Below, piece by piece: positions 57,608 through 64,000 of a stretch of 64,000 bases of DNA (position 1 is its first letter; every line of letters begins with the position of its first letter). Origin of the DNA: Anodontia alba (Eukaryota; Mollusca; Bivalvia; Lucinida; Lucinidae); assembly GCA_964016985.1 (NCBI GenBank), contig OZ024824.1:123252839-123316838 (forward strand). The letters run 5' to 3'. The notes beneath the pieces are model-generated. The model saw only the letters and a list, made by a program, of their open reading frames with translations, ran no database searches and had not been told where the DNA came from. The translations under genes and the position numbers were made by a program.

Positions 57608-57936
57608 CATCACGAAAACACGCCTATTCAAATATATTGAAAATTTTACCACCAAAAAATGTAAGTTTTCAGATAAAAAATCTGATATTTTTACCACCAA
57701 AAAATGAAAGTTTTCAGATAAAAAATCTGATATTTTTTTCTATTTCTATCTCCGCCCAAAACACACATTGTGTGTAATCGTTAGAACCGCCTCGTCGAGG
57801 CGGTTCCAACGAGTACCCACAAACCATATCCTGAGCAGAAATAAGTAAAATAATGTATACCCCTGTAAACCCCAGTTTTACTATATAAAAGTGGGGTTCA
57901 AGGGGGTCAAAATTATATAGGCGTGTTTTCGTGATG
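57608..57936 (+). mobile_element. Family A element with duplicated left third
   Basis: Complete ends, but the ACCACCAAAAAATG...AAAATCTGATATTTTT segment occurs twice in tandem (about 57646-57735), making the copy about 45 bp longer. The core arms are unequal (TAATCG versus GAGTAC). Confidence 0.88.
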
Positions 57937-58305
57937 TAGTATATTAAGTACCTACATGAATCAATGTGTCGAATTGTTATTCACTTAAGCAGAACAAACC
58001 TGAAAAATATACGACTTAATATCTGGTTGTAAAGAAACATGTAGATATATAAATTCCATTTAATGTGAAAAAAAGAGAAAAAAACAAATAAAGCATTAAA
58101 GCAGGAGTTAAGAGAGAAGAGGAAAGAAAAAACATAGCGAGCTGGAACAAAGGGGATGGGACTGGAGACACGATCGAAACAGCCATTTTATATTACTAAG
58201 AAAAAACTGTTACCGTGGTAGTTTCAGAAAACTTCGGTAAAACAACAATTCAATTTAGTAATTATATGTTAAATATCAGTATCTGAAAATATCTCTAAAA
58301 GGTTT

Positions 58306-59770
58306 TTACCTAGTTCTATTACTACTAAATCTTTTTGTTGCCAGTATATATTTTTGGACGCTGTCAAATATTGCCACATTCAAATTGTGAGGTAGTGATT
58401 CGTCCCCGGATAAAAGTACATTTAGAGTCATTGTTGTGTAGAGGAGTATGCTGTTTGTGAGCTCAGTTCTTTGATCTATGTACAGAGGGCATCTTAGGAA
58501 GAAGTGATCAGCGTTTTCAATATTACCACTACCGCAGGTACATAGGGGCGAATCTACAATGTTTTTCGAAAAAAGATCGAAGTTTAGAGAACTACACCCA
58601 GTTCTAATTCTGGTGTGTAAAATTTGTAATTTACGTTTGCCAGTGTAGTAATACTTTGGAACGCATACCATGTTCTGATTTAAACGTTGCTTAAAAGAAT
58701 TTGTCGTATCTGTGTCTCTATCAGCACAAGGTAAGCTATTCCAATCTCTTACCACAGATAGCAGGAATGAATTAGAGTATTGGGTAGTTCGTGAATATAT
58801 AGTTTGGAGGTTATTTTCATTTCTCAAATTGTATCGTGAAACGTTTTGAACCAATGGTGGAACAAGATTTGACAGATATTGCGGGGTGATATTATAAACC
58901 ATTTTGTGGAAAAGAACAAGTTTGTGCTTCCATCTTCTAGTTTCTAAACGTTCCCAGCACACCTCTTCATACAATTTTTCGATCGAAACAAGTTTTGTAG
59001 CACCTGTCGCAATTCTTGCAGCTTCGGTTTGGATCTTTTCAAGTTCTTGCTTTTCTTGATGAGAACAATTATCTCATATTACATCGGCATACTCAAGTAT
59101 TGGTCTAATGAAAGAGGTATAGATGATTTCAAGAGACTTACGGTCAAGGTCAAATTTTAGTTTGCGCATAATATTTATCCTTGTCCAGGCTTTTTGCTTT
59201 ATATAATTAATATGATGGTGCCAGGAGCAGTCAGATGAGAAGTATAGGCCTAAATGTTTATGAAATTCTACTTCATTTATTTGATTGTTTAGCATAAAAA
59301 GAGGTGGATGATTTTGTCTGTCTAATTTGCGCGAGATTAGTAATGCTTCATTTTTGTTTGGGTGAAATTTTACTAACCACATAGCTGCCCATCGAGTTAT
59401 TCTCTGAAGGTCTGAATTAATGATATTTGCTGCTGTGTTCGGGTTTTCAACAATTATAAATAGACTAGTGTCATCAGCGAAGAGACGAATGTTTGAGCCT
59501 ATCTCTGTAACTATGTCGTTTATATAAAGAAGAAAGAGAAGAGGACCGACAATAGAACCTTGGGGTACTCCAGCGTGAATGAAGTTCCAATCAGATTGGG
59601 CACCTGTTTTCTAGATAGCTTGTGAAACATTTGAGCAGTTGACCCGAGATTCCTGCTGCACCCACTTTATGTATAAGACCTGCGTGCCAAACACGATCAA
59701 ATGCTTTTGTGATATCACAAAAGACTACACGCACTTCTTTTCTAGAGTCCAGAGCGTGACAAAAAGTATT
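58306..59770 (-). pseudogene. 5'-truncated LINE reverse transcriptase, near-intact C-terminal half
   Basis: On the minus strand: CDITKAFDRVWHAGLIHKV (about 59660-59720), a damaged stretch near 59600 with a frameshift, GVPQGSIVGPLLFLLYINDI, the catalytic FADDTSLF (about 59465-59490), the HLGLYF thumb region, then the CTCGSGNIENADHFFLRC cluster and stop at 58306. Besides the frameshift there is one in-frame TGA at 59074-59076, at a position where Trp is expected. No RNase H is seen. The group is Jockey/CR1/I-like by motif; the exact clade is not assigned. The 5' part (endonuclease) is missing. Confidence 0.9.
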
Positions 59771-59857
59771 GTAAAGATAAGTGAGTTGGTTGACCTGGTA
59801 ACTATGGACGCAAGCTTACAATATTGGTCGAAACATTCCTATACATAATAAATTATA

Positions 59858-62268
59858 TTCTAACACCCCTGCACGTGTTGTTCCTTATTTGTCTTTACAT
59901 TTCTAGCCGTGCTTTATCTAAGGTATTTGAGCACAGGAATTTCGTCGCGCGCTATCGACGGGAAACCAATCATATTTGCGAAAGTTTCGCCCCTGGTAAC
60001 TATGGACGCAAAATTAGCATACAGTATTGGCCGAAACAGTCATATACATAATAAATTATTTTATATATTAAGGCAGAAAATGATCTATGAGCATATTGCA
60101 GTTCTTTGACTTTTTTTTACCTGATGGGTTTCTCTACAGTTTACACCATTCAAACACATTCGTTTTACCATCGTGTATTTGTTGACGTTCGAAAACGAAA
60201 GTAAATCGGTTAACATTCTTATTTGCTGTTTTATATCTGTCATTAAAGTCCATCGCGGCACTCAAATTTCATACTTTTTGCAATTCTTTCATGAACACCG
60301 GATTTTAGTGTTTTTTTTTTTATATTAATACATCGTTTATTTATATTTTACACCGTCAGCTGATTCGCATAAGTTATCCGCCATTTTGAATATTCGTCAT
60401 CGAACCTTGTAACTACGTAACCGCATGACGTAGAATGCTTAAGAGGTATTGTCAACTACCAAAGGGGAAGTCAGGTAATAAAAATAATAATGAAAATCAA
60501 TATAAAAAATCATTTATGCAAAACTCACTCAATAAGGGGTGTTAGAAAAGAAATAAATTATTCCGAACCGTGCTCAAATGCCCCAGATAAAGCACAGTTG
60601 AGTTTGGGTTGTATCCATTTGAGCACTTGCTCGCTGCGCTCGCTCGTGCTCAAATGGGTACAACCCAAACTCAACTGTGCTTTATCTTAGGCATTTGAGC
60701 ACGGTTTGGAATAATTTATTTCTTAATTAGATCTAGTAAGAGAGAAAATGATCTACGAACATTGCAGTTCTTTGACTTTTTTTACCTGAAGAGTTCCTCT
60801 ACAGGTTATACCATTCAAACATACTCGTTTTACTCCTTGTTGCCATCGTGTATTTGTTGACATTATCGAAAACAAAAGTGTCGCTTAACATTCTTATTTT
60901 GTTGTTTTATATCTGTCCTCCATAGGTCCATCGCGGCACTCCAATTTCATTCGAATTGGAATTCTTTCATGAACACAGGATACAAGTTTTTATGTTTTAC
61001 ATCGTTTTAATATTTTACATCGTCAGCTGAATCGCATAAGTATCCGCCATTTTGAATGTTCGTCATCGATCCTTGTTACTACGTAACCATGTGACGTAAT
61101 GCTTAACGGTTGATGTCAACTACCAAATGGGGAAGTCAGATAATAAAAATAATCATAAAAATCAATACAAATTTCATTTATGCAAAACATTCGCTCAGTG
61201 AGGGGTGTTAGAAAAGAAATAAATTATTCTGAACCGTGCTCAAATGCCGCAGATAAAGCACAGTTGAGTTTGGGTTGTACCCATTTGAACACTCGCTCGC
61301 TGCGCTCGCTCGTGCTCAAATGGGTACAACCCAAACTCAACTGTGCTTTATCTTGGGCATTTGAGCACGGTTCGGAATAATCTATTTCTTAATTCTAACA
61401 CCCCTGCACGTATTGTTCCTTATTTGTCTTTACATTTCTAGCCGTGCTTTATCTAAGGTATTTGAGCACAGGAATTTCGTCGCGCGCTATCGACGGGAAA
61501 CCAATCATATTTGCGAAAGTTTCGCCCCCTGGTAACTATGGACGTTAGATTAGCATACAGTATTGGCCGAAACATTCATATACATAATAAATTATTTTAT
61601 TTATTAAGACAGAAAATGATCTATGAGCATATTGCAGTTCTTTGACTTTTTTTTACCTGATGAGTTTCTCTACAGTTTACACCATTCAAACACATTCGTT
61701 TTACTTCTTTTTTCCATCGTGTATTTGTTGACGTTCGAAAACGAAAGTAAGTCGGTTAACATTCTTATTGCTGTTTTATATCTGTCCTTATTAAAGTCCA
61801 TCGCGGCACTCAAATTTCATACGTTTTGCAATTCTTTCATGAACACAGGATTGTAGTTTTTTTTATATTAATACATCGTTTATTTATATTTTACTCCGTC
61901 AGCTGATGCGCATAAGTTATCCACCATTTTGAATATTCGTCATCGAACCTTGTAACTACGTAACCGCGTGACGTAATGCTTAAGAAGTATTGTCAACTAC
62001 CAAAGGGGAAGTCGGGTAATAAAAATAATAATGAAAATCAATAAAAAAAATTCATTTATGCAAAACTCGCTCAATGAGGGGTGTTAGAAAAGAAATAAAT
62101 TATTCCGAACCGTGCTCAAATGCCCCAGATAAAGCACAGTTGAGTTTGGGTTGTATCCATTTGAGCACTTGCTCGCTGCGCTCGCTCGTGCTTAAATGGG
62201 TACAACCCAAACTCAACTGTGCTTTATCTTAGGCATTTGAGCACGGTTTGGAATAATTTATTTCTTAA
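59858..62268. repeat. Mosaic tandem block with nested palindromes
   Basis: Three units: 59858-60725, a shortened one at about 60730-61388, and 61394-62268. A full unit opens TTCTAACACCCCTGCACG, carries TATCGACGGGAAACCAATC and CAGTTCTTTGACTTTTTT, reaches GGGGTGTTAGAA (complement of its start), then a hairpin of about 170 bp with arms GAACCGTGCTCAAATGCC...GTTGAGTTTGGGTTGTA and tip GCTCGCTGCGCTCGC. The third unit repeats the first almost exactly. Confidence 0.85.
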
Positions 62269-62329
62269 ATAATACAGTTTCAAAGGATTAACGCTTTCAA
62301 AATTGTTCTTCCTTCATCTAAAAGAAGGT

Positions 62330-62500
62330 CTATTCTAACAAGAAAGAATCTGCTTCCAACTGGCTTCCCTATTAAACATGTTAAAGCAGACCAATTAGCA
62401 GAAGAGGCTTGATGTGCAAGAAAGCAAACAGGAAGTTACAAAAGTTTTCTTCATTGTAAAAATTGGCGCAAAACCTACCAAGTGTATCCAATTTTAAGAG
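62330..62500. repeat. Family G repeat, degraded
   Basis: TCTATTCTAACAAGAAAGAA, GGAAGTTACAAAAG and CCAAGTGTATCCAATTTT share words with 55490-55760. Confidence 0.5.
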
Positions 62501-62704
62501 GAAAACATAGGCCCTGAGCAGAAGGCATGGTTGTTCAGAAGACTCGTTCTTTATGCCCTGACTTAAAATACGAGTCTTACCACGCAAAAAGGTAATCTTA
62601 GCGCTTATGATCCGTGAATGCACAGGCTGATCTGAGCCCTCGCGTTGAATATGTTTTCGCTGGTGTCCGGCTTTACGACATACAAGTTTATTTTGGCCGC
62701 TCCA

Positions 62705-62925
62705 TGCGAAAACGTGTCTTCGGGCATATGCGGACAGCGAAGGCCCAGATCAGACTGCGCGTTCGCGCAGTCTGATCTGGGCCTTCGCCCTCCGCTTACA
62801 GAATCAATGAATACCATAGAATGTATCAATGAAGAACAAAGGCCCAGATGAGACCTTGCGCTTGCGCAGGATGATGTTAATCCGTTCATTTTGCGCATGC
62901 TCGAAGGCACATTTTCGCTTGACGC
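62705..62925. repeat. Family D (sub-type 1) with strong hairpin
   Basis: GCGAAGGCCCAGATCAGACT and AGTCTGATCTGGGCCTTCGC are perfect mirror arms (about 62737-62787). The second half (CAGAATCAATGAATACC on) is present. Confidence 0.8.
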
Positions 62926-63349
62926 GGCCCATTTGTTTCCTCTCCTACCTGCTGTACACGCTACGAAAAGTACTACAATTTGGTAACTCTTCATTTTCCT
63001 TGCTTGTTGACCAAATCTCTGCCACTAAAGATGAAATCTTGGCCCATATATATTTAATATGATACCACACTATTTTTATCAGTTCTTATCTTTCAATTTA
63101 AGATTTTCATAAATGAGGACACCGAGTTTTAGATAAAATATCGGCTAACACACATGGACGAACGGAGTTCACAAAATAAAAATAATCCTCAAGCAAGAAA
63201 TGGGGTGTATGAACAAAGCGAATAAAGGGAATGCAACTGTTTGCAGTCTTACAATTACCCTAGCTTTTTGCTATTTTATTCTACTTATTCTGTGATCGGA
63301 GTCTGTTAATATGCCGGTTGATCTTAACCTCCGCTGTCCGAGCCGTAAC

Positions 63350-63770
63350 GTCAGAAAACGTACCTTCGGACATGTGCGCCCTATCACGAAAACATACCTA
63401 TATAATGTTAACCCCCTTAAACCCCACTTTTATATAGTAAAACTGGGGTTGACAGGGGCATACATTATTGTTCATATTTCTGCTCAAAACATAAATTGTG
63501 GGTACTCGTTAGAATTGCCTCGCCGAGGCGGTTCTAATGAGTACCCACAATCTATGTTTAGAGCAGAAATGTGAAAAAATTATCCGAATATTTATCTGAA
63601 AATTTTCATTTTTTTGTGGTAAAATTTTCAGTATATTAGAATAGGCATGTTTTCGTAAAGCAGCATTCGCACAGTCTGATCACTGCATATTGGATTGCCA
63701 TGCATGCAGTCCGGAAGCACAGTCTGGTTTGATTCTTCGTTGGGCGCATACATGTATGTCAGAAGACACG
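63350..63770. repeat. Family D (sub-type 2), split by a family A element
   Basis: TACCTTCGGACATGTGCGCC to the left and GCATTCGCACAGTCTGATC through TTCGTTGGGCGCATAC to the right of the A copy at 63383-63659. Confidence 0.8.
63383..63659 (-). mobile_element. Family A element inserted in a family D repeat
   Basis: Starts ATCACGAAAACATACC after ACATGTGCGCCCT and ends CATGTTTTCGTAAAG before GCATTCGCACAGTCTGATC. The two flanks together are one family D copy, with some D sequence missing at the join. Confidence 0.88.
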
Positions 63771-63790
63771 TCTAACGTTCTGGGTCATTT

Positions 63791-63905
63791 CATTGCGAAA
63801 TTCCTATTCAAATATATTGAGATATTTTCCACCAAAAAATGAAAACTTTCAGGTACAAAACTCTGATATTTTCATATTTTTGCTCAAAACATAGATTGTG
63901 GGTAA
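63791..63905 (+). mobile_element. Family A, left half only
   Basis: CATTGCGAAATTCC terminus, left third and one core arm up to ATTGTGGGT, then an A run. The second core arm and right third are absent. Confidence 0.75.
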
Positions 63906-64000
63906 AAAAAAATCATAATAATGGTTAGCCCTATTGCTATTAATTACCTTTTATAGCCCAGAATTTACTAAACCTATTTGTATATACCACTCGAATTACA

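Overview
This window is AT-rich, intron- and repeat-dominated animal nuclear DNA. There are no operons, ribosome binding sites, CRISPR arrays or prokaryotic gene layout. Its character suggests a mollusc, most likely a bivalve: many different palindromic DNA-transposon derivatives, tandem arrays opened by CCGTCCGTC-type runs, tRNA-headed SINEs, non-LTR retrotransposon tails and long microsatellites surround a few genes. The taxon is an inference from repeat style and from an Olig gene; no species is claimed.

Genes. The only complete protein gene I can defend is a single-exon Olig-family bHLH transcription factor on the minus strand (20884-21645). A second gene is visible only through splicing logic: two minus-strand exons (54638-54739 and 51899-52011) carry the same six-cysteine module, have matching phase-1 splice sites and end in a stop codon. 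Three identical tRNA-Thr(TGT) genes lie at 24443-24514 (-), 27009-27080 (-) and 33552-33623 (+). A weak candidate terminal exon lies at 576-706 (+).

Mobile elements, named here by letter. Family A is a roughly 280 bp element with CATTACGAAAAC ends and a perfect hairpin core of about 40 bp per arm; 13 full copies, one internally deleted copy and three half copies are present. Family B is palindromic with TTAA ends (piggyBac-like). Family C is palindromic with CAGGGCCC ends. Families D and E are built on TGATCAG-containing hairpins. Family G has an AAAGAATTTGCTCCC hairpin. H and J are longer dispersed repeats. Two pogo-like MITEs (14048-14391, 40891-41292), a mariner transposase relic, several 5'-truncated LINEs and three SINEs complete the set. 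Four CCGTC-headed tandem arrays (T1-T4) fill about 8.1-11.9 kb and 34.6-38.2 kb.

Layout. 0-8 kb: MITEs, J with an inserted LINE tail, unique DNA. 8-12 kb: arrays T1-T3. 12-20 kb: microsatellites, families A-D, H and an inverted SINE pair. 20-22.5 kb: the Olig gene with a family B element just 3' of it. 25.8-38.5 kb: a very large imperfect inverted repeat (left arm about 25.76-28.30 kb; right arm about 32.41-34.55 kb continuing at 38.22-38.51 kb), each arm carrying one tRNA-Thr. Its right arm was split by T4, and T4 by a LINE. 40-50 kb: MITEs, a CGTACG-rich island and decayed reverse transcriptases. 51-55 kb: the cysteine-rich gene. 57-62.3 kb: a truncated LINE and a mosaic tandem block with nested palindromes. 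62.3-64 kb: families D, G and A.

The most noteworthy signals are the symmetric substitutions in both arms of some family A hairpins, the tRNA-bearing inverted repeat with its recoverable insertion history, and the hidden cysteine-rich gene.
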